Assembly: GCF_010646885.2 (NCBI RefSeq)
Contig: NZ_CP050700.1
Span: 1,152,001-1,216,000 of the forward strand
Length of the DNA: 64,000 nt
Direction: 5' to 3'
Source: Desulfopila sp. IMCC35008
GTDB lineage: Bacteria; Desulfobacterota; Desulfobulbia; Desulfobulbales; Desulfocapsaceae
Shown: positions 9,512 to 19,268 of the stretch, in pieces
Layout: each line of letters begins with the position of its first letter
Numbering within the stretch: the stretch's first letter is position 1
Program-made: the position numbers and the translations under genes
Notes under the pieces: model-generated
What the model was told of the DNA's origin: nothing
The model's input: the letters and a program-made list of their open reading frames with translations, nothing else
Databases searched by the model: none

Positions 9512-10045
9512 ATGAAAATCAGATCAACAACGATTCTTACCGTACGCCATAAAGGGGAAGTTGTCATTGCCGGTGACGGCCAGGTTTCCTTGGGTAACAC
9601 CGTCATGAAACATAACGCCAGGAAGGTGAGGCGTTTGTACAAGGACCAGGTGATTGTCGGGTTTGCGGGAGCGACTGCGGATGCCTTTACCCTGTTCGGA
9701 AAACTGGAGCAGAAGCTGGAACAATACAACGGCAACCTGATGCGTGCCTCCGTTGAGTTGGCAAAAGAGTGGCGAATGGACAAGATGCTGCGGCGGCTTG
9801 AGGCGATGATAATCGCCGTCGACAAAGAGCACTCCCTGCTGCTGAGCGGCACCGGTGATGTAATTGAACCGGATGATGGTGGCGTGCTGGCCATCGGTTC
9901 CGGTGGTCCTTATGCACATTCGGCAGCTCTCGCCCTGGTTCGAAAGAGCGATCTCGATGCTGAAGAAATTTGCAGGACTGCAATGGAAATTGCTGCTTCT
10001 GTCTGTGTTTATACCAATTCCTCTATTGTGCTCGAAAAATTATGA
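9512..10045 (+). CDS. hslV: ATP-dependent protease HslV (ClpQ) peptidase subunit
   Basis: The proteasome-like threonine peptidase that forms hexameric rings with HslU. The N-terminus [13 protein letters not shown] contains the conserved TTI; removal of the leader exposes the catalytic threonine. GDGQVSLG and [12 protein letters not shown] are family motifs. Length 177 residues. A GAAGGAAAG ribosome binding site precedes the ATG. The stop overlaps the hslU start (ATGA), which implies coupled translation. Confidence 0.96.
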   Translation: MKIRSTTILTVRHKGEVVIAGDGQVSLGNTVMKHNARKVRRLYKDQVIVGFAGATADAFTLFGKLEQKLEQYNGNLMRASVELAKEWRMDKMLRRLEAMIIAVDKEHSLLLSGTGDVIEPDDGGVLAIGSGGPYAHSAALALVRKSDLDAEEICRTAMEIAASVCVYTNSSIVLEKL

Positions 10046-11460
10046 ACCCGAATCAATCCCTGACACCAAAAGAAATACTGCTTGAACTGGATAAATACAT
10101 TATCGGCCAGGCCGACGCGAAACGTTCCGTCGCCATTGCCCTTCGAAACAGGTGGCGCAGGCGGCAGGTTGAATCGCCTTTACGGGAAGAGATCGTCCCG
10201 AAAAACATTATCATGATCGGTCCCACGGGAGTGGGTAAAACCGAGATTGCAAGACGGCTGGCCTCGCTTGCCCAGTCTCCGTTTATCAAGGTGGAAGCCT
10301 CGAAGTTCACCGAGGTCGGGTATGTGGGCCGTGATGTGGAATCGATGGTCCGTGATCTTGTGGAGTTGGCTATCAACATGGTTAAGGAGGAAGAAAAGAA
10401 CCGTATATCGGGGATTGCCGAAGCTAATGCTGAGGATAAAATTCTCGACCTTCTGCTTCCGCCCAGCCCGATGTCAGCCCCCCAAAATGGACCTGATGGC
10501 ACGACCTCCTTTACCATGAAGGGTTATGAGCTGCCTGCAACAACACAGGAGAGGCCGGACCAGAACAGTACCCGTGAGAAGTTCCGGCAGATGTTCCGTG
10601 ACGGCAAGCTCGATGATCGCGAGGTCGAGTTTTCGCAACAGGAACAGCAATCCATACCCATTATTGAGGTTATGGGGCCGACCGGCGGTGGTGGCATGGA
10701 CGATATGCAGTCAAATCTCAAGGACGCCTTTTCTAAGATGTTTCCCGGTAAGAAAAAGAAACGTAAGATGAAAGTCCAGGATGCCTACGAGGCCCTGACC
10801 AAGGAAGAGATGGAGCGCCTTGTCGACATGGACAACGTGGTAAAAGAGGCGTTGCGTCGTACCGAAGAGTCCGGAATTGTGTTCCTTGATGAAATAGATA
10901 AGATCGTCTCAAGAAGTGGTGGTGGTTCCCATGGTCCGGAAGTCTCCCGGGAAGGCGTTCAGCGCGATCTACTTCCCATTGTTGAAGGGGCTACTGTTTC
11001 CACCAAGTACGGCATGGTGAAGACGGATCATATCCTGTTTATCGCCAGCGGTGCATTTCACGTCAGTAAACCGTCGGATTTGATTCCTGAATTGCAGGGC
11101 CGTTTCCCTATTCGTGTTGAATTGCACCCGCTAGGCAAGGATGAATTTATCCGTATCCTGACCGAACCTGAAAATGCACTCACCAAACAGTACACTGCAC
11201 TCATGGCCACCGAGGGTGTGAGGCTGATTTTTACCGAAGATGGTATCGAGGAGATGGCGCGTATTGCTGTTGATGTCAACGAGAAGATGGAGGAGATAGG
11301 TGCCAGAAGGCTGCATACTGTGCTGGAGCGAGTCCTGGATGCACTCTCCTTCGATGCTTCTGAGCGAGGTGACGAGGAATTTGTTGTTACCGGTGCATAT
11401 GTCCGTGAGCAATTGACCAATATTATTGAGGATCAGGATCTCAGCAGGTATATCCTGTAA
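10042..11460 (+). CDS. hslU: ATP-dependent protease ATPase subunit HslU (ClpY)
   Basis: The AAA+ unfoldase partner of HslV. Walker A is [14 protein letters not shown], Walker B is [11 protein letters not shown], and the C-terminus ends in SRYIL, the tail that docks into HslV. An I-domain lies between residues 110 and 240. The start at 10042 ([12 protein letters not shown]) overlaps the hslV stop by four bases and gives 472 residues, close to the usual length of about 440-470. Confidence 0.96.
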   Translation: MNPNQSLTPKEILLELDKYIIGQADAKRSVAIALRNRWRRRQVESPLREEIVPKNIIMIGPTGVGKTEIARRLASLAQSPFIKVEASKFTEVGYVGRDVESMVRDLVELAINMVKEEEKNRISGIAEANAEDKILDLLLPPSPMSAPQNGPDGTTSFTMKGYELPATTQERPDQNSTREKFRQMFRDGKLDDREVEFSQQEQQSIPIIEVMGPTGGGGMDDMQSNLKDAFSKMFPGKKKKRKMKVQDAYEALTKEEMERLVDMDNVVKEALRRTEESGIVFLDEIDKIVSRSGGGSHGPEVSREGVQRDLLPIVEGATVSTKYGMVKTDHILFIASGAFHVSKPSDLIPELQGRFPIRVELHPLGKDEFIRILTEPENALTKQYTALMATEGVRLIFTEDGIEEMARIAVDVNEKMEEIGARRLHTVLERVLDALSFDASERGDEEFVVTGAYVREQLTNIIEDQDLSRYIL

Positions 11461-11481
11461 TCAAATGTTGGGAGTTGAAAT

Positions 11482-12072
11482 ATGCTGAAAAAGTTTTTTA
11501 GTTGGGCAAAGAAGGATAACGAGATACCCAGGGAGGTGGATACCACACATCCCGACGTCGACCCTGCAATGCTCTATTGTCCTCAGTGCGGTGATGAGTA
11601 TAGAGCGGGTATAAGGCAATGTCATGTGTGCGAAGTCGACCTCATCTCCGGCAAGGAAAAACTTGCCGCACTTAAGGAAGAGGAAAAAATGAACGGCGAG
11701 AGATCCATGGAGATCAGCCCGGAAGATCGTCTTGTTGCTATCCGTAACGGCAAGCTCCGTGATCTCAAACCGTACCAGGTTCTACTTGCTCGTCATACTA
11801 TCCCGGCTCTGCTCACCGGAGAATCGGGAAATTGCAGTAAGGGCTGAGGCGGCCCGGACCTCCAGTTGGAGGTTAAGGAACAGGATGCCCGAATCGCTGT
11901 GGAAATACTGCAGCGTGACTACCAGGAGACGACGGCACTCGCCCACCATGATCTTTCAACGGCCCAGGCGATTTTCGATGAGCAGGCGGGTGAAGTACAG
12001 TGTCCCGCCTGCGGCACCTCTTTTACGCCTACGACCGCAACCTGCCCTGAATGTGGGCTGAGTTTTGGTTAG
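11482..12072 (+). CDS. zinc-ribbon protein with in-frame UGA, candidate selenoprotein
   Basis: One reading frame runs from 11482 to 12072 (196 residues) with a single in-frame TGA at 11845-11847, codon 122, in the context GNCSKG-U-GGPDL. The N-terminal part has a CPQC...CHVC zinc ribbon (residues 31-52). The middle resembles DUF2007-type 'signal transducing' domains (PEDRLVAIRNG, PYQVLLARHTIPALL, then EQDARIAVEIL). The C-terminus is a second zinc ribbon, CPACGTSF...CPECGLSFG. The protein-like sequence continues without a break after the TGA, and a Cys at that place would complete a CxxxC pair. A hairpin suited to a SECIS follows the TGA. The alternative is a plain nonsense mutation splitting the gene. 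It sits after hslU and converges on dnaE with a 4-bp overlap. Confidence 0.72.
11845..11873 (+). promoter_or_regulatory. candidate bacterial SECIS element
   Basis: The TGA at 11845 is followed, after 10 nt, by ACCTCC-AGTT-GGAGGT, a perfect 6-bp stem with a 4-nt loop at 17-20 nt past the stop. This spacing fits bacterial SECIS elements read by SelB. The loop is not a strict match to the E. coli element, so this is a candidate only. Confidence 0.5.
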
Positions 12073-15000
12073 TTCTTCTTCTGGCCTCCGTTATTCCATC
12101 GTTTCTTACGCGGGGTCAGGGTGATTGTCTTCTTCTTGAAGATGAGAGGGTTGTAGTGGAGGGCCTCTTCAAGCTGATCGCTGAGTTCCCGGCACGGTTT
12201 GATTGTGAGGTCCCGTATCACCTCGATATCGACTTCGCCCTGTCCAGGAAAATGCAGAGTTAGCAGTATGGGACAGGAACCGTGAAACTGGTAGAGTTTT
12301 TTCTTTACCTGTTCAATCTGTTGCCTGTTCACCTTGTCTGCGTCCAGCCTGATAATAACTTTTTCAGTATATTTTTCCCTGGCTTCGGGCAGGTAGTCTA
12401 TGGAATCGGCAATTATTTTCGGTCCCCTTTCATCCTGCTGGACTGTTCCCTGAATGATTACCGGGTCCGGAGAGTCGAGTATCTGTTCACATCGTGAATA
12501 GGTGTCGGGGAAGACGATGACTTCAACCGTTTCCATGATATCCTCAACGGTGATAAAAGCCATGGGATCGCCTCTTTTGCTCTTAAGCCGTTTGCAATTG
12601 CGGATCAAACCGCCTATACGTACCGGCTGCTCATTTCCCCAGTTCTCCAGGTTATGAATGTCAGAATCGGTAATCGTCTTAATCTCGACCAGGGCGTCAT
12701 CCAGCGGGTGGCCTGTAATATAAAAGCCGACCGTCTCTTTTTCCCGGGCAAGACGGGTGCGCTCATCCCACTCCGGAATATCCGGCATGACCGTCTCGTT
12801 GAGTTCGGTCGAGCTTTCTTCCGCCTGGGGAGCCACGGAAAAGAGTGACATCTGTCCGCTTTGCAGATCGCGCTGGACAGCCTTTGCCTGTTCCATGGCC
12901 GTATCCAGAACTGCCATGTATTGTGAGCGCTTGTAACCGAATGAATCAAGTGAGCCGGACTTGATCAATGCCTCAATTACCCTGGAATTGACTCTGCGTG
13001 AATCGACCCGGTTGCAAAAATTTGAGAGTGAGGTGAATTTACCGTTCTTCTCCCGCTCTTCAATGATCGAATCCAGTGCCGATTCACCCACGTTTTTTAC
13101 TGCTGCAAGGCCAAAGCGAACCCGGTCGTCTATGACGGTGAAGTCTTTGAAACTCTCGTTTACATCTGGGGGCAGTACCTCAATGTTATGTTCCCGGCAC
13201 TCATTGATATAGTTGACCACCTTGTCGGTGTTGGTCATATCGCAGGAGAGCAGGGCGGCCATGAATTGAGCCGGATAGTGCGCTTTCAGGTAGGCAGTCT
13301 GGTAGGAGACCAGGGCATAGGCTGCAGAATGAGATTTGTTGAAACCGTAGCCGGCAAATTTTGCCATCAGGTCAAAGATATATTCCGCTTTGTCCTCGGG
13401 GACTTCATTCTTTAATGCCCCTTTCATGAACTTGACCTTTTCCTGGTCCATCACCTCGGGTATTTTTTTACCCATGGCACGTCGCAGAATATCAGCATCT
13501 CCAAGGGAATAACTTGCCAGGATGTTGGCAATTTTCATAACCTGTTCCTGGTAGACAATGACGCCGTAGGTTTCTTCAAGAACTGATTTTATCTGGGGCA
13601 GTGGGTAGTTGGCGGTGGCCCGGCCGTGTTTTGTTTCCACAAAATCATCCACCATACCGGAGTCAAGTGGGCCGGGACGGTAGAGGGCAACAAGAGCGAC
13701 CAGGTCACTGAACTGTTCGGGTGCCATCTTCACCAGGAGCTCACGCATGCCGGAACTTTCCAGCTGAAACACACCAAGGGCATCGCCGTCGCAGAGGAGT
13801 TTAAAGGTCTTTTGATCGTCCAGGGGAATGGTCGAGATATCGAGATCCCTGCCAATATCCGACTTGATATGCTTGACCGCCTTGTCGATAACGGTGAGTG
13901 TTTTCAAGCCAAGGAAATCAAATTTTATAAGTCCGGTCATTTCAGTATGTTTCATGTCATACTGGGTGACTGTTTCCTCGTTATGGCCACGGCATGTAGG
14001 CAGAAACTGGGTCATCGGGCCCGGAGAGACAACAACCCCTGCGGCATGGATACCGGTATGTCTGGCCAGTCCTTCAAGAGTTTTGGATACGGTGAGCAGC
14101 TCCTGGATTCTCGGATCGTAATCGGCAGCCTCCTGGAGTTTCGGTTCCTCCTGAAGTGCTTTTTTGATAGTCATCTTCAATTGATCCGGTACCAGTTTGG
14201 CAATCTTGTCCACTTCGCCAAACGGGATATCCAGGGCCCGCCCCACATCACGGATAACGCCACGTGCCTTCATGGTTCCGTAGGTGACGATCTGGGCAAC
14301 ATGGCGAGGACCGCCGTATTTGCCTCGTACGTAGTCAATCACCTCTCCACGGCGGTCCATACAGAAATCGATATCGAAGTCCGGCATGGATTTTCGTTCG
14401 ATATTAAGGAATCGTTCAAAGATCAGGCCATGGGGGATTGGGTCGATGTGGGTGATGGCCATGCAGTAAGCTGCCAGTGATCCTGCACCTGACCCTCTGC
14501 CGGGTCCGACAGGAATATCATGATCCAGGGCCCAGTTGATAAAGTCGGCCACGATGAGAAAGTAACCTGGAAATCCCATGGTGATGATGACATCAATCTC
14601 CATATCCAGCCGTGCTTCATATTGCTTTTCCAGTTCGGGTGAAAGTGTGCCGGCCTCACGCATTTTGGCAAACCGCTTTTGCAATCCTTCCTTACAGGCG
14701 GCAATGAACATCGAGTCAAGAGTTTCACCTTCCTCTACGGGGAAGTCGGGGAAATAGTACTGGCCGAGATCTATTTCCAGGTTGCAACGGTCTACAATTT
14801 CCTGGGTATTGGCAACGGCCTCCGGAAAGTATGAGAAGCTCTTCCTCATTTCATCCGGAGATTTAAAATAAAATTCATCTGTGGAGAAGCGAAACCGCTT
14901 TGGATCGTTGATGGTCTTACCTGTCTGAATGCACAGGAGCACCTCGTGGGCATGCGCCTCTTCACGGTTTAGATAGTGGCAGTCGTTTGTGGCGACGACC

Positions 15001-15602
15001 TTGATACCGAACTCCTTGCTGAGCTCAATCAAACCTTCGTTTACGGGGGTCTGCTCGGGAATGCCGTTTTCCTGAATCTCGAAATAGAGTCGGTCACCGA
15101 AGATGTCGAGCAGTTCCTGGGTTTTTGCACGGGCGCCGTCCATGTTTTTCTGGCCGATGAGGTAGGGGATTTCCCCGTGCAGACAAGCTGTGAGGGCGAT
15201 AATACCCTCGTTGTTTTCGCGCAATACCTCTTTATCAATTCTCGGCTTATAATAAAAACCTTCATGCTGGGCGATACTCGCCATTTTCATCAGGTTCTGG
15301 TAGCCTGTATAATTCATGGCCAACAGCACGATATGGTATGCGATCTGCCCATCTATCTGTTTTTTGTCTTTCCTGCTTTTTGGAGCAATATAGAGCTCAC
15401 AGCCGACCAGCGGTTTTATATCCGCCTTTTTGGCCTTGGTATAAAACTCGAGCGCTCCGAACATGGCGCCGTGGTCGGTCATTGCGACGCTGTCCATCCC
15501 GTATTCCTTACATTTCTCAAGGAGGTCGGGAAGTCTGATGGCACCGTCAAGAAGACTGTACTGGGTATGAACGTGAAGGTGGGTAAAACCGGCTGCTGAC
15601 AT
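12069..15602 (-). CDS. dnaE: DNA polymerase III alpha subunit
   Basis: The replicative polymerase catalytic subunit, 1,177 residues. The N-terminal PHP domain begins HLHVHTQYSLLDGA. The polymerase active site contains GPGRGSGAGSLAAYC and MPDFDIDFCMDRRGEV. YQEQVMKIA and GYGFNKSHSAAYALVSYQTA are further alpha signatures. The C-terminal OB fold includes GGLIRNCKRLKSKRGDPMAF. It is complete, with no frameshift. The stop overlaps that of the convergent zinc-ribbon gene. Confidence 0.97.
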   Translation of the reverse strand: MSAAGFTHLHVHTQYSLLDGAIRLPDLLEKCKEYGMDSVAMTDHGAMFGALEFYTKAKKADIKPLVGCELYIAPKSRKDKKQIDGQIAYHIVLLAMNYTGYQNLMKMASIAQHEGFYYKPRIDKEVLRENNEGIIALTACLHGEIPYLIGQKNMDGARAKTQELLDIFGDRLYFEIQENGIPEQTPVNEGLIELSKEFGIKVVATNDCHYLNREEAHAHEVLLCIQTGKTINDPKRFRFSTDEFYFKSPDEMRKSFSYFPEAVANTQEIVDRCNLEIDLGQYYFPDFPVEEGETLDSMFIAACKEGLQKRFAKMREAGTLSPELEKQYEARLDMEIDVIITMGFPGYFLIVADFINWALDHDIPVGPGRGSGAGSLAAYCMAITHIDPIPHGLIFERFLNIERKSMPDFDIDFCMDRRGEVIDYVRGKYGGPRHVAQIVTYGTMKARGVIRDVGRALDIPFGEVDKIAKLVPDQLKMTIKKALQEEPKLQEAADYDPRIQELLTVSKTLEGLARHTGIHAAGVVVSPGPMTQFLPTCRGHNEETVTQYDMKHTEMTGLIKFDFLGLKTLTVIDKAVKHIKSDIGRDLDISTIPLDDQKTFKLLCDGDALGVFQLESSGMRELLVKMAPEQFSDLVALVALYRPGPLDSGMVDDFVETKHGRATANYPLPQIKSVLEETYGVIVYQEQVMKIANILASYSLGDADILRRAMGKKIPEVMDQEKVKFMKGALKNEVPEDKAEYIFDLMAKFAGYGFNKSHSAAYALVSYQTAYLKAHYPAQFMAALLSCDMTNTDKVVNYINECREHNIEVLPPDVNESFKDFTVIDDRVRFGLAAVKNVGESALDSIIEEREKNGKFTSLSNFCNRVDSRRVNSRVIEALIKSGSLDSFGYKRSQYMAVLDTAMEQAKAVQRDLQSGQMSLFSVAPQAEESSTELNETVMPDIPEWDERTRLAREKETVGFYITGHPLDDALVEIKTITDSDIHNLENWGNEQPVRIGGLIRNCKRLKSKRGDPMAFITVEDIMETVEVIVFPDTYSRCEQILDSPDPVIIQGTVQQDERGPKIIADSIDYLPEAREKYTEKVIIRLDADKVNRQQIEQVKKKLYQFHGSCPILLTLHFPGQGEVDIEVIRDLTIKPCRELSDQLEEALHYNPLIFKKKTITLTPRKKRWNNGGQKKN

Positions 15603-15605
15603 AAT

Positions 15606-16505
15606 TTACTTGAGTCCTATGGTTCCTTCGAGATGTGTTGTATTGAACACCGCACCTTCAGTGCGGGCTTGTGTGAAATCGGCCTTAATGAGGTTCGCTT
15701 TGGTGAAATCGGCGTTTTCCAGGTTGCAGCCTCGGAGGTTTGCTCCTGGCAGATTGGCCAGAGTGAGGTTGGCCCGGTTCAGGTTCGCACCTGCCAGGTT
15801 TGCCCTGCGCAGGTTTGCTCCGCGCAAATTGGCACCGGAGAGGTCCGCGCCTGCCAGGTTTGCCTCTACCAGATTAGCCCGACTCAGGTCCGCACCTGCC
15901 AGATTACATTCCGGGCAGTTGCGTGCGGTTTTTACCAGGAGGTGTTTCATCTCCTCTTTGCTGGGCAGTGGGCCAGGAGGCTGCTGGCGTGGCTGTGCCT
16001 GTACCGCTGAAGTCACTTGTTCGGGCGGTTGAGCGGGGCTGTTTTTTTGTTTCAGGTATGATTCTTTTTTCTTCTTCTTTTGAGGTCTGAGGCCTTCAGG
16101 GGTGGTGCGCAGTTGAACGGCGCTATAAGAACGGGCACCGTTGGCGGAAAAGAATATGTAACTGTTTTCCTTGCTGTCGGGAAAGAGGGTATAGCAATGC
16201 CGATCCCCATAAAACCAGGTACGAAATTCAATGCAGAGCTCACTATCTGTCGTGATATCCCATTCACCACTGTCTTTTTGGTTGTCCCTGTTATGGGCGG
16301 AGAGGGAGCCGTTCTGAAGGAATAAAATTTTCCCGTCAAAATCCATTGATGTCAGGTGCAGAGTTCTGTCCGCCAGGAGAGTGTATATTTCTTCGGCAGA
16401 GAGAGCGCTGATCCCATTTGCTTCCATCTGTGTCCGGCTATTTACGGCACATCCGGCAGACAACAGGGTCAGTGCGGAAAAGAGAAGGATATAGTGTCGT
16501 AACAT
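15606..16505 (-). CDS. pentapeptide-repeat lipoprotein
   Basis: A predicted lipoprotein of 299 residues: the signal peptide ends in the lipobox LLSAGC with Cys19 as the acylation site. Residues 20-150 form a domain of unknown function. A Pro/Gln/Lys-rich linker follows. The C-terminal part, after about residue 200, is a run of pentapeptide repeats of the A(D/N)LXX type (ADLSRANLVEANLAGADLSG and on), which fold as a right-handed quadrilateral beta helix. It lies just downstream of dnaE on the same strand with only a few bases before the dnaE start. The function is unknown. Confidence 0.85.
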   Translation of the reverse strand: MLRHYILLFSALTLLSAGCAVNSRTQMEANGISALSAEEIYTLLADRTLHLTSMDFDGKILFLQNGSLSAHNRDNQKDSGEWDITTDSELCIEFRTWFYGDRHCYTLFPDSKENSYIFFSANGARSYSAVQLRTTPEGLRPQKKKKKESYLKQKNSPAQPPEQVTSAVQAQPRQQPPGPLPSKEEMKHLLVKTARNCPECNLAGADLSRANLVEANLAGADLSGANLRGANLRRANLAGANLNRANLTLANLPGANLRGCNLENADFTKANLIKADFTQARTEGAVFNTTHLEGTIGLK

Positions 16506-16773
16506 TAGTAAATCCTTATGTAAAAAGAATTTCGAGGTGGTAGTTTCAGGGCTGGGAATGAATCACAATTACCTGATCAGTAATAGCATAACCGGATCGA
16601 TATTGCATGGGAAAGAGAGAGTGAACGAGGGGGAAAAATAGATTGTCAGCGCCAACCTTTACAAACAGTAGACTTGTGCGTTGAAAAAAAAGATGAGCGT
16701 GTCAGGATTTTTAGTCAAACTATAGGGCGCCGATGCAGAATCAAATTGATTCCATGTTCATGACAAATCCAGG

Positions 16774-17619
16774 TCAGTCATCGAGGTAGAGGTCGAAGGC
16801 CTTGTCCTTTACCTGTTCTTTCTCAATCTTGAATCGTTCCCTGATCTTCTCGTAGGATACCAGTTTTGTTTCACGGTCTGAAGGGGTGAGAAATGATTCG
16901 AGCTTGGTTTTCAGGATGACCGGGTTCATTTCCGATTGGATGGATATCACACCTTCCATAATAATTTTCTGAAGCAGGAGTTCGTGATTGGTTCTCTCCT
17001 TGAGATTTGCTGCGAAAGGCAGGAAAAAGAAATTGGAAAAAATGAGCCCGTACAGGGTAGAGGTAAGGGCGATCGGGATGGCACGTAGTATGGTGGAGGT
17101 GTCGCCGATGCCACCCAGCATTGTGATAAGGCCGACTACTGAACCAATGATTCCAAAAGATGGGAAAAATTCGGCGATGGATCGGAGAACACGTTCGGAG
17201 TCTTCACGGCGTAACCTGAAGAAATACATCTCGGTATTGAGGATGTCCCGTATTTGTTCCGGCTTATAACCATCCACCAGGCAACCCAGCGCTCTCCTGA
17301 GAAAGTAGACCGTGGTTTTATTTTCATGTTGTTGCAAGGTGAGGATGCCATCGGCGCGGGAACGGATGGAGAGATCGATCAGGATGTTTATGATCTCCGT
17401 TTCATTATTTACAGGTCGGTTGTAGGAAGACCAGAGAACCTTGCGAACAATAGCCAATTGCGCCGTCTTGAAACTGAGCAGGGTGGCCCCGAATGTTCCC
17501 CCGAAGACAATGAGCAGACCAGAAAGATTGAAATAGAGATTGAGGTTGCCGTTTAAAAAGAAGCCGAGTCCGAACAGGGCGACACAGAGGATAAACCCGG
17601 TTATGTTTTGCCGTTTCAT
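16774..17619 (-). CDS. MotA/TolQ/ExbB-family proton channel subunit
   Basis: A 281-residue membrane protein with MotA-like organisation: two N-terminal membrane helices (residues 7-25 and 32-52), a cytoplasmic loop, and a second helix pair at about 150-205 with FGIIGSVVGLITMLGGIGD and LTSTLYGLIFSNFFFLPFA, the proline-containing core typical of MotA. It should form a stator with the adjacent OmpA/MotB protein, using proton or sodium flow. No flagellar genes are nearby. The gene starts about 20 bp after its partner; motB-then-motA is the reverse of the usual order. Confidence 0.85.
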   Translation of the reverse strand: MKRQNITGFILCVALFGLGFFLNGNLNLYFNLSGLLIVFGGTFGATLLSFKTAQLAIVRKVLWSSYNRPVNNETEIINILIDLSIRSRADGILTLQQHENKTTVYFLRRALGCLVDGYKPEQIRDILNTEMYFFRLRREDSERVLRSIAEFFPSFGIIGSVVGLITMLGGIGDTSTILRAIPIALTSTLYGLIFSNFFFLPFAANLKERTNHELLLQKIIMEGVISIQSEMNPVILKTKLESFLTPSDRETKLVSYEKIRERFKIEKEQVKDKAFDLYLDD

Positions 17620-17639
17620 AGAGGTGTGCAGGTATCTTC

Positions 17640-18767
17640 CTATTCAAGGGTTGCTGCTGTAGCGGGGACCGGTTTGGGCAGTCGCTTGCTGATGATAATT
17701 TCTACCCGTCGGTTTTTTGCCCGGTTTTTCTCGTTTATGTTGGGTTGAAGCGGCCTGAAAGAGGAGTATCCACTCACCACAAACTGGCTCGGGTTCATGC
17801 CCATCTCCTCAATGAGGAATCGGGCGACAGTACTTGCTCTTGCCAGTGACAGTTCCCAGTTGCTGGCATAACGATCCGAATGCATGGGAACATTGTCGGT
17901 ATGACCGACGATATTAATCATATACGGAGTTTTTTTAATAACTGCAGCAACTTTTTGCAGGGAAGTGACAGAATCATATCCAAGATCCGCCTGTCCGGGG
18001 GAAAAGAGCAGATCCCCGGTGAGTATGATACGCATTGTTTTATCCGGCACCAGATCAAGCGAAGCAAATTTATCCAGGTTGTTAGTGGCCAGTGCCTCTT
18101 GAGACAACCGGTACATATCATTTAACTGGTTCTGGGGTGGCCCTGAAAATTCAGCTGTAAGCGGACGCGGCTCGATTATCTCCTGTGGATCCTTCTGGGT
18201 CGTGGGGGCGACCGGGGGGGGGGCCACAAGAAATGCTCTTGAATTTTCTACTATTTGTTCCTCAACCGACACTGATTCAATGACTTCAGGTTCCTGTTCG
18301 ATAGCTTCTGTATATATCAATTCCTCTGTCCCTGCCGGATAGACCTGATCAATATCAATATCCTGAAGGGTTACAGATTCGACTTTCTGGATTGTACCAC
18401 TGGTCATCAGCGGAAGTGCGGGCGAGATCGGGGCGAATGGTAAGCCGTTATCAGAGAACACATCTGAGTTAAGGGCTTCCGTGGTGTCGCCGCCAATGAC
18501 TTCAGGTTTCTTCTCGGTCAGGAATTCCATATTGGCTGTCTGGTAAACAAACATGGAAAGAAACAGGATGAACATGGTCATCATCAGATCCGACCAGGCT
18601 ATGGACCAGTGGGTCGGACGAGGCATAGCGGACTGAAACGGGCTGTCATCAACCATAAAAACCGTGTCATAGGATGACCTTCGTTCGATGGATACATATT
18701 TCGCCCTGGCTAATTGCTGGGGTACTTCGTCCTGAACTTGTTGTAAAGGGATGTCCGGTTGGTACAT
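17640..18767 (-). CDS. MotB-like protein with OmpA peptidoglycan-binding domain
   Basis: 375 residues. There is a single membrane helix at about 58-78 (WSDLMMTMFILFLSMFVY) with Asp60 in the position of the ion-binding aspartate of MotB. A long Glu/Pro-rich periplasmic linker follows, then a C-terminal OmpA-like domain from about residue 245 (FSPGQADLGYDSVTSL, VGHTDNVP, SLARASTVARFLIEE, NRRVEIIISK). The roughly 55-residue cytoplasmic N-terminus is longer than in classic MotB. With the MotA-like gene downstream it should make a cell-wall anchored stator or a related energising complex. Confidence 0.87.
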   Translation of the reverse strand: MYQPDIPLQQVQDEVPQQLARAKYVSIERRSSYDTVFMVDDSPFQSAMPRPTHWSIAWSDLMMTMFILFLSMFVYQTANMEFLTEKKPEVIGGDTTEALNSDVFSDNGLPFAPISPALPLMTSGTIQKVESVTLQDIDIDQVYPAGTEELIYTEAIEQEPEVIESVSVEEQIVENSRAFLVAPPPVAPTTQKDPQEIIEPRPLTAEFSGPPQNQLNDMYRLSQEALATNNLDKFASLDLVPDKTMRIILTGDLLFSPGQADLGYDSVTSLQKVAAVIKKTPYMINIVGHTDNVPMHSDRYASNWELSLARASTVARFLIEEMGMNPSQFVVSGYSSFRPLQPNINEKNRAKNRRVEIIISKRLPKPVPATAATLE

Positions 18768-19268
18768 GTTTTACCTGTCGATAAGAAAAATTATTTTGTC
18801 ATTCTCTGTATCTCTTATCGGCAGGTTATGAAAATTCAATAGTAATGAAATGATGAGTGGGGCGCCGAATCGTATCCGGGGGGATGGATTTTTGCTATCG
18901 TCTCTCTACCTGCAGGCGAACAGACGCATACCTGTTGAGGTCGCAAAATATTACTATGCTCAAGACATCTGTACATTTTTCCGTCATAACAATGACAGCG
19001 TGAAAGGTGTGTATGGAAAGACTGTTTCTCCAGGATGCTGTCCGAGAATGCACTTTCCGCCCATATCTTCGTTAAACGCGAAAAATTGTTCTCAGAATAG
19101 TAACTCTATGCCGGCGGCGATAATTTTTCGCGTTTGCCTTGATCTGAACAAAAATGGTAATTCTACGACTTTTATGAAAGCAATAAAATTGTTCTACAAA
19201 AGTCTTAAAAAACATTTCAAATTACGCTATCCTCACACTTTCTATATTTCCAAAATTCAGGTGGTGTT
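18768..19268. other. intergenic region, 501 bp
   Basis: No convincing gene. A 140-codon plus-strand frame from 18850 has no domain and no ribosome binding site, and reads as chance. The region must hold the promoters for the MotB-like gene (leftward) and probably the TPR-GGDEF gene (rightward). Confidence 0.5.

Noticed and set aside
15610..16032. Long plus-strand frame with repetitive RFAPxR pattern
   Set aside because: It is the antisense shadow of the pentapeptide repeats of the lipoprotein gene.
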